Below, in pieces: positions 32,401 to 44,904 of a stretch of 64,000 bases of DNA. The notes under the pieces were generated by a model, which made no database searches, was not told the DNA's origin, and saw only the letters and a list, made by a program, of their open reading frames with translations. The stretch is from Siderastrea siderea (lineage: Eukaryota > Cnidaria > Anthozoa > Scleractinia > Rhizangiidae): assembly GCA_964030785.1 (NCBI GenBank), contig OZ034971.1, positions 19,718,365 through 19,782,364 of the forward strand. Reading direction: 5' to 3'. Each line of letters begins with the position of its first letter. Position 1 is the first letter of the stretch. The position numbers and the translations under genes were made by a program.

Positions 32401-35400
32401 CCGTTGGTCACATTTGCTTGCTCTTTTAGGCAAAACTTAACAATAACCTCGACAACAACTGTACTCTAAAGCATGTTCAGCAAAATGCCAATATTTATTC
32501 TTATTTCAGGGAGTGTTAGTCTTTTTAGAAGCCACAGTTAATTTAGCTGACCGTAAAGATAATTTTAAGGGCTAAATACATGTATTATCACCAAAGTTTT
32601 TGTATATCAACTAATGCACCTAAGTTCCCTATTTCAAGTACAGTTCTACTTGCAATTATTAATTCAAATGTACAATATCAAATCAATTTTTGTGGTCACA
32701 AAACTAACAGCACACTATAACACAAAACGATCAGTTTCTTGAATTGTAATCAGTGGTGACCAACAAATTCTTATTTTTTCATTACTAGGTCAAAGTGTCA
32801 TAACTAATCAATTTCCCTTTTGTAAAAACTGCCACCTTAAGTGTAAAAATACTAAAATTGCACAACTAATGACACTTTCGTCAACAAAGTAAGGGTAGGA
32901 AAAGCAGAGTCATATGTTTTACTGGAAAGCTTTGCAAGAGCTAAACTGCATAGTTGTTTGAAAGCTGGTTAAAGCTAACACAGGAGTAAAAGGTTTAACA
33001 AATGATTCTTTATCTCTTTTTTTGAAACCGTTTCCACTGCTTATTTTTAGTTGTAGTTTGAACAAAAAGAATTAACAGGTATCCACATCATAAGCTACAA
33101 ACTTGAATTCAAAACTGATACTAACCCTGGGTTAGCTTAATCCTGTTTTAAGCAACTGTGCCCTGATCTATTTTCTGAATGTCTTACAGGTAAGAGATTC
33201 CTCAACAGAATCCACTTTTCACTGCTTACAACTAAGTGCACCAGCAGCAATTAATTATGAATCAGTCATTTCCAGCAGTGCCCATTCCCCCCTTCACCAG
33301 GTCAACCCCTGGGCGTTAGGATTTTTAAAGAACAACCTGGCAAATGCTCCCAGGTAAGGTAAAAAAAAATACGTGTATGTTGATTTCTTAGTTTTTGGGC
33401 TTACCTTCATTCTAGTAATCAAAGCTAAATTGAACTTGCCCAATGAAGTTATCACTAAAAGGAAGTTACAGTACTGTGACATGAAAATCATGGGATGGCA
33501 AATGCCCTGGGGTAGACTAATGCCTGGCCCCGTGAGGGACAATAGGAAAAATGCCCCACTCATGCCTGCGAGTTTGGGGGGGGGGATGGGCACTGCTGGA
33601 ACTGACTGATGCATTACATGTATATACAGCTGTATAATGACATTAAATTTCAGTGGAAGAGCTTATTATCAGGCTAGTGTAGTAATGTAGTGAAAAAACA
33701 GTGTCTCCAATAAGCACTCTGCGCTAAATTCCACTTACATGCTTGAATGATGTTACATGTATGACAAGAACTGTAAAGTAGGCAGCTCAGCAGTTAGTTT
33801 GTCATATAAACACTGATCCCAATGACTTGTTAACTGAATGAGAAGGCTGGGTGGGAAACATTTGATGGAAGGCCTTGGGGTTGACAACTGGGAAGCAAAG
33901 GTTTGTGCACCAAGATCAAGAGCCGTATATTTTCCCATCCAGCCTGACCTCAGTCAATTAGTAACCATAATTTTATGCTTGATTTGATTGAAAAATTATG
34001 AAAACATCTTAGTGAATACTCAAGTGAAAATGAATAATTTTTGAATGTTCAGTTCCCTCTAAAAACATGCCATTGGTGCATCATGGTAGTTGTATGCAGC
34101 AAAACAAGTCCAAAATGAGCTTACCCAGAAGTCTTATTCAGTACATGAAATGAAATCCAGTAGTTTGTTTTATGATTAAAAAATAATCATTCAAATCTTT
34201 GGGTCTTGCAACCTACACACCCTTAGAACCACAGGAAATGACCAAACATGCCACTTTAAATACAACAACCACGATACAGTGTACCTTCAAATCGTGATCA
34301 AAGAGGGAACTGGGCACAGCACATGTACACATGCTAAATGAACCAAAAGAAATGTGTGGGCCCAAATCCAGCCCACACATGCTAGTTTATTAGGTTGCTT
34401 TCTATGGAATTGCATTAACAAGGCCAAATATTGACTACTTTAGAATCAATTTTTGTTGTTTAGCAGTTTTTCTTTGAAAATGTAAAGGGTTTAGCGTCTC
34501 CAGGAACAGTGCAAGTATGAGGATTGCGTTCTTTTTATGGATTGGCATAGTCTGTTTCATTAACAATTGTAGGACATTTGCATGATGGCATCATTTGACT
34601 ACAACTACCACAATCAAATTAGTTTTTCCTTTCTTATTAAAATTGTGTAATCCCAGTGAAGTTTAATGACAATGGCCAAGAGTGCAAGATGCAAGGCACA
34701 TAGTCACATGCAAGGCACAGTATAATATTAATATTAATGTTACTGTAGTTTTCTTTCCCTATCTTCGATTACTCAGACCAGTGAGGCAGCAATTTCCTTT
34801 GATTATGAAGGTCATTTCTCTTCTCGATTGCTCTTTAATTTTTCTGTCTTTATCCTGGAATTGTTTTGTTTTGTTTTTGTCATGGCAACAGTCATGATAA
34901 AAATGTAGCTTTGATTCACATAAAACAACAAGCGCAGTAGGCTTTTTGTCAGCATGTTGCATACAACAAACTTGTACCGTCTAAATAGGTGGATTTGCAG
35001 TGGTGCAACAGATGTAAGAGTAAGTCAAAACATCTAAATCGAGCACGACATACAATGTTCTTACATGTACATGTACACTGCTGAACTCAGCAACTGTTAT
35101 ATCACAGTTTGCTTCGGCTTCCATAAAGTGTTTGACCGCTGTGGACTTGCTCACTCAATTGAATTTCTCAATTTTCTTCAGCATTGCATGCAAGAAACAC
35201 TCCATTTCTACAGCTGTACCCTCAGCCTTTTTCTTCAGAATTGTGGACTTACATGTTTGTGTTGCTCGTGCGACTGGCTGGCATGTTGGTAACCCTTAAT
35301 CAGAAAAGAAAAACTGAAGGATCCTGGTAGTTGTAGTCAAATGTGTCCCATTCTGAGCTGTGCTAGTGCATAGTACTTACACTTGTAAGATAACAATTTG

Positions 35401-36405
35401 GATCTTAGAATCATCATTGGTGTCTGCCTTGATACCTAATGTTCAGCAGAAAATCCCTGCTTTCCATGCACTTGTTCTTGTTGTCCGTCTTGACTAATTT
35501 GTTGCCCAATGCTGTTGTCTTTTTTTTTTCTGTGAAGACACAACACAGTCGAACTAAACCATTATAATTAAAAGATACATGTCATACTATTGCATTTTAA
35601 GGCTGCGATTTGTCGGGCACGATAAAATAATTGGGAAGCGAATTGGTTTATGTACAGTGCAAGCACTGCACATGCATTTTTTTTATAGTAAAAGCTGTTT
35701 TATAAAACGTTTTGGAAAACAAAATGGTAGGTGCTAGATAGTTGTTTTCAGCTAAAACACTGCAGATATAATTTGTTTTGCCCCAATTCTTTTGTAGGTT
35801 GCGTTTTCGTTCTTAAAATCGGGCCCAACACGTGAAAATCTGTGAAGTGGTCACGGATTTTTCTGAATCGGCCGGCTTGTCGGATTGGAGTCGCGCCCCC
35901 ATCGGATAGACATTCACAGGTGCTGATTCGCTCCCCGATTTATCGTGGCCAACAAATCCGCCCAACAAGTTGCAGCATGTAAATTAGCCTTTAGTTGCAC
36001 ACAAATATTTACTTTGCTCTGCAGTGGAGGCCGGTACTGTGGGAAAAACTAAAGTAGACACATTTTTAAAAGAGCAATTTTGAAAGTCACAAAACAACAA
36101 TCAAGAGTAAACAATATCAATGAATGATTTCAAATGATTTTAGCAATCAGTGAGAATCAATGAAGAAAAAGGTTTGTGACTTTTATTTATTCAGATTGCT
36201 GATAGCAATGAAGAATGCTTGTTATTAATTGCCATAGATCCCAGAAGTTCAGACTTTTAACAAAAACACACAAATCAAAAACAAGGTCACTTCTTAGGGC
36301 TATCTTCCTTCCAAAATAAACAACAAAACATAGAGACAAAATAATTTCAATAGACAAAATTAAACAGTAGATTGAGGCAAAGACTATTATGCACCTGTCA
36401 TTTAA
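32400..36405. other. Long stretch with no gene recognised
   Basis: No family-like ORF on either strand. Holds a SINE tail relic at 33,697-33,735 (GTGTCTCCAATAAGCACTCT-like) and GC-rich repeat fragments at 33,290-33,610 resembling those at 36.4 and 37.3 kb. Words like GGTAGTTGTAGTCAAATG recur loosely near 34,080, 34,600 and 35,330. Could be a long intron. Confidence 0.4.
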
Positions 36406-36409
36406 AAAA

Positions 36410-37365
36410 CCCCCGAATCCCCCCCCCCCCCCCCATCCCTCGGGCATGACCAGGGCATTCACTTTTTATGCAAATGAAAGCCAGTGAATTCCCCGGTCCC
36501 CAGGGGAAAAGTGAATGGTGAACTCCCCACCCCCATACATGTATGTCCAACAAACAGGGTACTCCCTTTTAAATGTCAACTCTTAACAAGGGATGACAAA
36601 TATGATGATAGCCGTGAAATGAAAACATTGTGTGGCAACACTTGAAACCCCTCCATGGACAAGAAAAGACAACTATTTCAACATAATCTTTCTATTTTAC
36701 ATCTTGATGTCAGAAAAATGCAAGATCACAACAAATTACAACTCATGTTTTAGCAATAGTCTTCTGAAGTTAGAATAACTCAAGCTTAACAAATGTATTT
36801 CTTGTCAAAATGAAAGTACTGTAGGTCATAAAGAAGCAATCCCCAGTGGACACTAATCGAAACAACACAAAACAACGCGTAACTTAATCATTAATATTAA
36901 CATTGATAATAGCTTAACTTGTTCATCGATACAGTTCAAGTCAGTGAGTTTGAATGCATTATATTTTAATATCTATACAGTGTCATTGAAAATATGCCCA
37001 CCTTTCCTTACTAGACTTAAGAAATCTTCGGCTACAAGGCCGGGCCTTTTTTAAACCGGAAAGGCAGAAAGACATTTCACAGAGCATTTTAATTTGCAGC
37101 TTTGTATCGCTTCGCTTTGCAATTCGCTTCGATCGTTCTATCAAAGGAGTGATGATAATGTATGCAAAATTACTACGCGGCATGAAAATGAAAACCGCTG
37201 ACCATGGAGTAACTGCCCCGCTTATTCCCTGGCCAGGGAGGCTAAGGCCGTGATTTCTTGTGTGTTCCCCGTCTACCGGGGGACGAAAATGGAGTGAATA
37301 TGAAGTGAAAGTCCCCTCATTACCCCGGCCATGCCTGAGGGGGGGGGGGGGGAACCGGGGGTTTC
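36410..37365. repeat. Segment bounded by inverted C/G-tract repeats
   Basis: The left end has a C run followed by ATCCCTCGGGCATGACCAGG; the right end has CCGGCCATGCCTGAGG followed by a G run, its approximate complement, with further inverted similarity in the adjacent 100 bases. This may be an old inverted-repeat element of about 950 bp. Homopolymer lengths are prone to error. Confidence 0.5.
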
Positions 37366-37899
37366 AAATGACTTGTGCATTAGTCCCAAGACCCCTGGCC
37401 CCACTTGAAGAAGGCAAGCTGTGCAACTGAAATCACTAAAGATGGCTTTTTAAGTGATTGTTCTATAAGTTTGACTGCCAAAACCAATTACTAGCAATCA
37501 GAAAATGATAATTAATTGATAATTTATCAATAATTATTATTTCTGATATCAATTTCTATTGAGTGACTATAGTTACCGGTATATTGAGCATGTGCCTGGC
37601 AACAGCAACTGAGGAATATTATTTTTGTAATATTCAGTCTGAATGAAAAGCTTAACAACACTAAAACGCGACTTTTCTTTTAAAGTAATAATCTCTGTTA
37701 GCCTGCCAGTCGAAGGGGTTTCATGCAAATGCTGTATAGAAACATTACATGCACGTACGCCACACGCTCATTCACACGTCCTGTAGTTGCAGCAAAACAA
37801 CACTTGTTTAAAACGTAAATAGGGAGCTGCACAATTTGTTGAGTATTCATGAATGACTTGCTCTGGTTTTCAGAGAAACCGGTTGAGGTTAGGGGAAAT

Positions 37900-38780
37900 C
37901 ATTGAACACAATTCACACTAACCTTGAAAGTCCAGGTCGGTTGTTCGGTTCCATCGTTCCAGTGTCAACCGTGGAATCGCCAGAACATTGTGAAACAGTT
38001 TCTTAGAGACCCATCGGCTTCTGCTCCTTCATTCTGACCTCTGTGAACTGCTTTTACGACGTGAACCTCGCTATTTTCTACCATTTTGTTACGAAATGAA
38101 ACGAAGTCCTTCTGTTTCAGGCTTGAAATAAACGCCTACCAGCTAGGGCTGCGTGCGCATAGCATAATTTTATAACGGCTTTCACAGAATAAATTAACTT
38201 GAAAAGAGAGAGGAGGGGAGGGGAGGGACGATAAGCACAAACTCAATTTGCTTAGAAATTTTAAGTGTCATCCCTATCAAAAGTAGCAATTTGAACAAAG
38301 TTACCCATCCTTTTCTCGAGAAGAGAGAATCAAGGTTAAACCTAACAAATTCATACCACCTATTCCTTCGATCTTCCCAGGGGGACTCCGGAAGCTTCAC
38401 ACTCCTTTGACACTGCAACTGTCCAAAAGTATCGCGGGCGAATATCGCGCGGGACTTGACGAATTTTGGCGCGGATGTTGTGAAAGCAAGGGCTATGGCT
38501 ACATGTTATATTTTATAGTTTTGTACGTTTCTTGTTCGTGGTAAAATGAAAACGGTGCTGTTTCTAACTTTCGGATGTATCAGGTTCACCCAGCGCACGA
38601 AAATAGCCTTTCCACTGTGCAGTTTTAGCAAAATGGAAGCTACATACGGGTAGCCGACGTTTCGACTTGGATCATCAGCCCCGGTCATCAGCAAAAATGT
38701 CCACGTCTCATCCGAACAAAAAAGGGATTCATCAGTCCATGATGAAATGCATCGCTGTTGAAACTGGTAAGTTGACAAAC
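37900..38780. promoter_or_regulatory. Possible bidirectional promoter region (weak)
   Basis: This stretch has more CpG than its surroundings and contains an E2F-like TTTTGGCGCGG at 38,466-38,476 near other GCGCG words. On the minus strand a short ATG frame (MVENSEVHVVKAVHRG) lies around 38,080, and MEPNNRPGLS runs into a GTTAGT donor near 37,920. On the plus strand a frame MSTSHPNKKGIHQSMMKCIA ends at a perfect GTAAGT donor at 38,767. These could be divergent first exons, but no downstream exon was found either way. Confidence 0.2.
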
Positions 38781-39349
38781 TACTTTATTTTGTATTTGAC
38801 TATTGGTCCTACTAATATCATCTTGGGCTTTCCAAAGGGCCTAATATAAGGGAACGCTATTGGGAGCAATTTCAGAATACCCGGCCACTTCATTTAAGCT
38901 TATGTTATGTTCTTCCATGTTGTGTAAGAAGCCGCAACATTTGAATGCAAATTTGAGCACTACAAATTTTTCTAGGAATATTGCCAGTCTTATCTCATGA
39001 TCAAATTGCACAAGAAGTCATGTGACTGCCTTTTAGAGATGTATTCTACTGTGAATATTGCAGGTTTCAGTACAGTCAAAGCTCTCATCAGCGACCACCT
39101 CTGGAATTCCGAAAAGTGGTCGCAGCTAGAGCTGGCCGCTCATGGGGACCACGAGGTACAACAGAAGAGGGTGGTCGCTTATGAGAGCTTTTAGCATAAA
39201 GCCTGGCATATGTTGATGGTCACCAGTAGTATTGTAGCAAAAATATTAAAAATTTTTATACAAGTTTATCGCGCATGTACAAGTCAATGAACCATTAGTG
39301 CTTATGCTATGTATTACTCTGAATTTGCCCAAAAAGTGAGTAGTTTTAT

Positions 39350-41785
39350 TACAGTGCTGCTTGCTGTACCCTTGCCACCAGACAAAGTTTTTCATTAGTT
39401 TGTGACAACTTTTTGACATCTTTCTGACAACTTCCCGATGGGTTTTGTTTCAACTGGCCAATTAGAATGCAAGAAATGTGGGAGGCGGAGTTGATATGTT
39501 CCACACTCTCTCTCTCTTGTACCGTTGTCTGGTGGCAACACAGGCAGCCCAAGCTCACGCCTCGAGAAAGTGGGGAATTTATAAATTACTCATGGTTCTC
39601 GAGTCGGGACGTGACCTTCGAGAGAGACCGGTATTGGGTTACAAGCGGTCGTTAACAATTTGAGACTTTGTATGGGGAATAAGATATCGTCGATTTCGAA
39701 CGTGAAATAAAACTCAATTTCAACACTTTTTTAGTGAAATGAATAAAACTATCTTACCTCTTGCGTCTTTGTGTGTTTTTGGGGCTTATTCTATCGTTTT
39801 GGGCTTTCTTTGTCACGACAGTTGGGTTACAAGCGGCCGTTAACAATTTGAGACTTTGTATGGGGAATAAAGTATCGTCGATCTCGAACGTTAAATAAAA
39901 CTAAATTTCAACATTTTTTCAGTGAAATGAATAAAAATGACTAACCTCTTGCGTCTTTGTGTGTTTTTTGGGCTTATTTCATCGTTTTGGGCTTTATTTG
40001 TCTTGACTGTTACTACCTTCATAAGACGAAGTCAAGGCTCCACACCGTTTCTGGCTGGCGATTCGAACTTGTCTACTCGAAGGCGGTTTGCGGACAGAAA
40101 ATCCATCCTATCGCAGATTTTTTCAGCCAGAGGTAAAGTTCTATGATCTCCACACCTTGTAAAATGTTCCCTCGCCAAATATCCCCGGGCATTTTCCTGA
40201 AAATGAGCTTTTTCTCACTCCATGTCCAAAATCCCTTCTTTCTGCAAACGCTCATGATTTTGAAAATCGACACGAGGCTTGGGTCCGAGATCAAATCTCT
40301 CTCGACCGAGGGTGGTACAGTCAACTCATGTACAGCACTTACCCCATCCCGACAGTGGCATCACGCACAGCACTATTGTATCGATCAACCAATGACAGAG
40401 CGAGGCGACCCGACGGGATACGGGAGATAAACAAACGGCTGAATTTGAATTTTTCTGCGGGGTTTTCCGAGAGAGATACAAAATGTTTTCAAAAGTGAAG
40501 AGACCTCTCGAAACAGAGCGAGATTCCTCGCCGAAAAGAGCGAAATCTCGCAAAGGTCCAAGATATTCGCCACATTGAAATATGAAAGAGTAATATAATA
40601 ATTCCCCCGCGTGCAAACAGATTGTGAAATATAATTTCCGTTAAAATATTCAACAAGCTTTACAAGTTAAAAAATACTTCAAACTGCAAATGTACACGAC
40701 ACGACTTACCAGAATTTCCAATGTGGCGAATATCTTGGACCTTTGCGAGATTTCGCTCTTTTCGGCGAGGAATCTCGCTCTATTTCGAGAGGTCTCTTCA
40801 CTTTTGAAAACATTTTGTATCTCTCTCGGAAAACCCCGCAGAAAAATTCAAATTCAGCCGTTTGTTTATCTCCCGTATCCCGTCGGGTCGCCTCGCTCTG
40901 TCATTGGTTGATCGATACAATAGTGCTGTGCGTGATGCCACTGTCGGGATGGGGTAAGTGCTGTACATGAATTGACTGTACCACCCTCGGTCGAGAGAGA
41001 TTTGATCTCGGACCCAAGCCTCGTGTCGATTTTCAAAATCATGAGCGTTTGCCGAAAGAAGGGATTTTGGACATGGAGTGAGAAAAAGCTCATTTTCAGG
41101 AAAATGCCCGGGGATATTTGGCGAGGGAACATTTTACAAGGTGTGGAGATCATAGAACTTTACCTCTGGCTGAAAAAATCTGCGATAGGATGGATTTTCT
41201 GGCCGCAAACCGCCTTCGAGTAGACAAGTTCGAATCGCCAGCCAGAAACGGTGTGGAGCCTTGACTTCGTCTTATGAAGGTAGTAACAGTCAAGACAAAT
41301 AAAGCCCAAAACGATGAAATAAGCCCAAAAAACACACAAAGACGCAAGAGGTAAGTTAGTTTTATTCATTTCACTAAAAAAATGTTGAAATTTAGTTTTA
41401 TTTAACGTTCGAGATCGACGATATTTTATTCCCCATACAAAGTCTCAAATTGTTAACGGCCGCTTGTAACCCAACTGTCGTGACAAAGAAAGCCCAAAAC
41501 GATAGAATAAGCCCCCAAAACACACAAAGACGCCAGAGGTAAGATAGCTTTATTCATTTCACTAAAAAAGTGTTGAAATTGAGTTTTATTTCACGTTCGA
41601 AATCGACGATATTTTATTCCCCATACAAAGTCTCAAATTGTTAACAGCCTCTTGTAACCCAATACCGGTCTCTCTCGAAGGTCACGTCCCGACTCGAGAA
41701 CCATAAATAATTTATAAATTCCTCGCTTTCTCGAGGCGTGAGCTTGGGCTGCCTGTGGTGGCAACCGTACAACATGCAGCACTGT
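39350..41785. mobile_element. 2.4-kb palindromic (foldback) element, TA-flanked
   Basis: The ends TACAGTGCTGC and GCAGCACTGTA are inverted. The main arms, 39,530-40,578 and 40,719-41,770, match closely throughout with a spacer of about 140 bases. Both arms contain the same internal direct duplication of about 187 bp (39,637-39,824 and 39,825-40,010 on the left). About 145 bases near 39,385-39,530 are present only on the left. ORFs in one arm are mirrored in the other and are not counted as genes. Flanks on both sides carry GTGGTCGCTTATGAGAG-type repeat words. Confidence 0.85.
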
Positions 41786-43016
41786 AAAGTGTTGACTGAG
41801 CGGTCACTTACGAGAACTTAGAATCCAGGCAATAATTCACAAAAGTGGTCACACTGTTGCTTACGGGAACAATTGCTTATGAGAACTTTTGATTACAGAG
41901 TTTAAGTGATGTTCAAATGGGGTTTCACAATGTTGGTTGTAACTTGAACTGGTCGCTTACGAGAGTGGTCACAGGGAGGGCTTCGACTGTATTCTGATTG
42001 GTTCCCTAGCAACTTGAGGTATAATGTTATTGTTGCTGTTATTATTACAGTTTATTATTATTATTATTATTATTATTATTTTAGTACATAAACCCATTTC
42101 AACAGCTGATACATGCATATAATGCCCAAGCCTGAAAACAAAACTTTAAGGGCAACTTTTTTCTGGCATGAGTGTTATTTAGCAAATCAACCCCTTTTGG
42201 CAGTTGGTATATTAGAGGATAATGCCCAAGGTTGAAAGATTGTCCAAACAATGAACAGTTGAGTATAACAGAGTGTCTTATTAAGTGTGTGTCGGTAAAG
42301 CAGATATTCATTGTTACAGTCAATGTCATTAGTCAACATTATTTTTACCAGCTTAATGACTGCCTCAATTAAAGATTACTCTTGTTGTAAATTCAAACTA
42401 CATGTATCTAAGTATACAGTTGAACCCCACTTAAGGATCTCAACCACTTTATCAAGATGCAACTACCTCATTATCAATGGGATACAAAAGGATATGTAAG
42501 CATTGCTCATGTCCATGTTAAAATTAATATTCTCATTAAGTGAATTTGATTTACAGTGTACAAGTGTCACAAATGACCTTCTCAACCTTGTCTTTTTCAG
42601 ATTTCTTGCCTTTGTCAACTACCACTCATGGGGCACTGGTAAATATTTTAAAGAACTGGACATTTTCTTACAGGGACAACACATTTCTTACTATTTTGGA
42701 TCGGCTTCGATCAGTATTTCATGAAAGCAAAATTTTGGTAAGAAAAACAGCATTGCATGGCAAGTAAGATACAAAATTTATTTAGAAAATCTCAGCTAAT
42801 CCACATCAATTTGTTTATGAGGTCTGATTGAACGAGGATGCTAAGAAAACAATAAAAAGAAATCGATGTTTTCGGCTATGCTTTTTTGCTCTATTACAAG
42901 TGAGACGATGGAGGCACTTCCTTTGTTAGAAGGACTGTCCACTGAGATGGCAGTTTTTTTTTGTCACTCATTAAGTGTGATTTGGAAAGATATTTGAAGT
43001 AATATATCAAACATGA
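41786..43016. other. Repeat-like and non-coding flank of the palindrome
   Basis: 41,795-41,990 is a dispersed repeat with recurring GTGGTCAC and CTTACGAGA words, related to 39,100-39,185. A (TTA)n microsatellite sits at 42,047-42,082. No gene seen. Confidence 0.5.
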
Positions 43017-43133
43017 GAAAGAGTGTTTCATCAGGATATCCAGACACCGAGAAGTGGGTTGAAAAAAACGAGGCGTGGCCGAGTTTTTTTGACTGACATC
43101 GAGGCGTTTGGATACCTGATGAAACACTCTTTC
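43017..43133. mobile_element. 117-bp palindromic MITE
   Basis: GAAAGAGTGTTTCATCAGGA at 43,017 is inverted at 43,114-43,133; arms of about 30 bp continue with ATATCCAGACACC-like sequence. No coding. Confidence 0.8.
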
Positions 43134-44080
43134 GAGTTTTTGATATGGCTTCTCAAACCATTCATAATTCTTGGAGAAATTCAAAGCAAAAGTTCACAAA
43201 ATCTTATGCTAATTAAGATCCGGTAACCAAACCACCGTCACAGTTGTGATTTCCTTTGTTTTCTCTTAATGAATTATGAATGAGTTTGAGAAGTTTTATT
43301 TCTATGTTCATTTTGCCAGTCCATAACTTAACTGATACAGGCCAGTCTCTCTTTGTAATGAGACTTCTCAGCTCTCACAGCAGTAATGCTTGAGAAAAAA
43401 TTTGCAAGAATTGAAACTTGATTGAAGAATATTTGTTTCCTTGTGGCACTGGCAACCATTCCTGCTCTTAAGGTGACACAATTTTTATGAGCAGGACTGC
43501 CAAGATGACACATCTTTTGCCAGTTTGCATTTAGTGTTGATACAAGAAATAAATGTTGATAACTCATGATTTAGAGCAGTTGGTAAAAAGCAAAACAAAA
43601 CAAACAAACAAATAATCTAATGATAATGACCTGGCCCTGACTTAAAAAAAGAAAGCTCTGGTAAGAAAATCTTTGTACTAGGATAATTTCTTGAACAATA
43701 CATGAATGTTAGTCTACCACCATGGTGAGTAGAATTAAGGATACATACAGCCTGTGTAACGAAGTCTCGGACTGGCAAAAGGAACATAGGAATATTAAAA
43801 AAGTTCAAAGCAGTGACTTTTAGCGATAGCAGCTTTTAGCTGCTGAATTCGTGATTAACCTGCGCCATAGCCTTCTCACTTCTCACTTTTCACTTCATAT
43901 TGACATGCCCTGAGCAGTTGATGAAAAGCAAAGAAAAAAACAAACAAAAACAACAATAACAATGACAACAATTTATGATAATGACCTTGCCATGAAAACT
44001 TGAGAAGGCTATGGTTGGAAACCCTTTACAAGTATTAAGATACTGTCTTCAAACAGTTTGTTAGCCTACTGTCACCTGGC
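43134..44080. other. Non-coding, nothing recognised
   Basis: Two AAACAAACAAACAAAT-type A-rich runs near 43,600 and 43,940; otherwise featureless. Confidence 0.35.
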
Positions 44081-44083
44081 TAA

Positions 44084-44247
44084 GGCCCCGTTTACATGAC
44101 TTAACTCATCCCGGGATGATTTTCATCCCGTTGTCTGGTCATTTACCTGTGAGTATTTACATGAATTGGAGCAAAAATGGGTTCGGGACGAAAGTCGTCC
44201 CAGGATGAAACTCATCCCGGGATGAAATAACTCATGTAAACGGGGCC
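44084..44247. mobile_element. 164-bp MITE with perfect 16-bp TIRs and TAA target duplication
   Basis: GGCCCCGTTTACATGA at 44,084-44,099 is exactly inverted at 44,232-44,247, and TAA flanks both sides (44,081-44,083 and 44,248-44,250). A 3-bp TAA/TTA duplication suggests PIF/Harbinger mobilisation. Inside, ACTCATCCCGGGATGA is repeated and inverted. Confidence 0.9.
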
Positions 44248-44904
44248 TAAGTACATGTAGACTTAGGGACATATGCTGCAACGACAACCAATCATTGAAC
44301 GCACACTTTCATTTTTCCTACGCTTGGCACTGGTCACTTGTATTTGCTACTAGCTCTCGTTGGTTCATTTGATTGCCTGTGTCTTATGATTGACCAGAGT
44401 AATTGTTTTGTTTAGGTTTTATGACACCTGCTTCATTTGAAAATGATTATTGTTCTATAATGTAGCACCTGATCTGAGCTAACTCGTAAAATCTGTTATA
44501 AATAAAAAGGCTCAACACTGGTGGGTTGGTGCACCCACCATTCCTGGTGTGTTAAATGACTTTAAAGCCAATTATCTAACAGTGCATGCCTCTTTATGTT
44601 AATGCCATGGTGTGTATGTAAATTTTTTTGGCAAGTTTTAATGTTTGGATGGAAGCCAAAATATGTTTGGTTTGGAAGCGGCCAAAAAATACATTCAGTA
44701 ACAAGACTAATAATTTCTATAAAGAATGAGAAAAGAAAAAAATGGACATATTAACAATTTTTTTTTCGCTTTGAGACAAGACCAACACTGCCTCTTGCAT
44801 AGCAGTCATCTTCAGGCAGTCAGTGAAGCCTGTTGCAAACAAAAAATGCTGATCTTTCATGACTGGCAGATTTTACTACAAACAGCTCTGTGTTTCATAC
44901 TTTT

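Noticed and set aside
38506..38778. Minus ORF with ADDPSRNVGYPYVASILLK
   Set aside because: Looks protein-like, but I could not assign it; it overlaps the plus-strand frame ending at GTAAGT and contains an ACGTTTCGAC motif typical of repeats, so neither strand is called as a gene.
39937..41369. Mirror-image ORFs on both strands (for example at 39,937-40,146 and 41,150-41,347)
   Set aside because: Direct consequence of the palindrome; no family motifs and equal openness on both strands.
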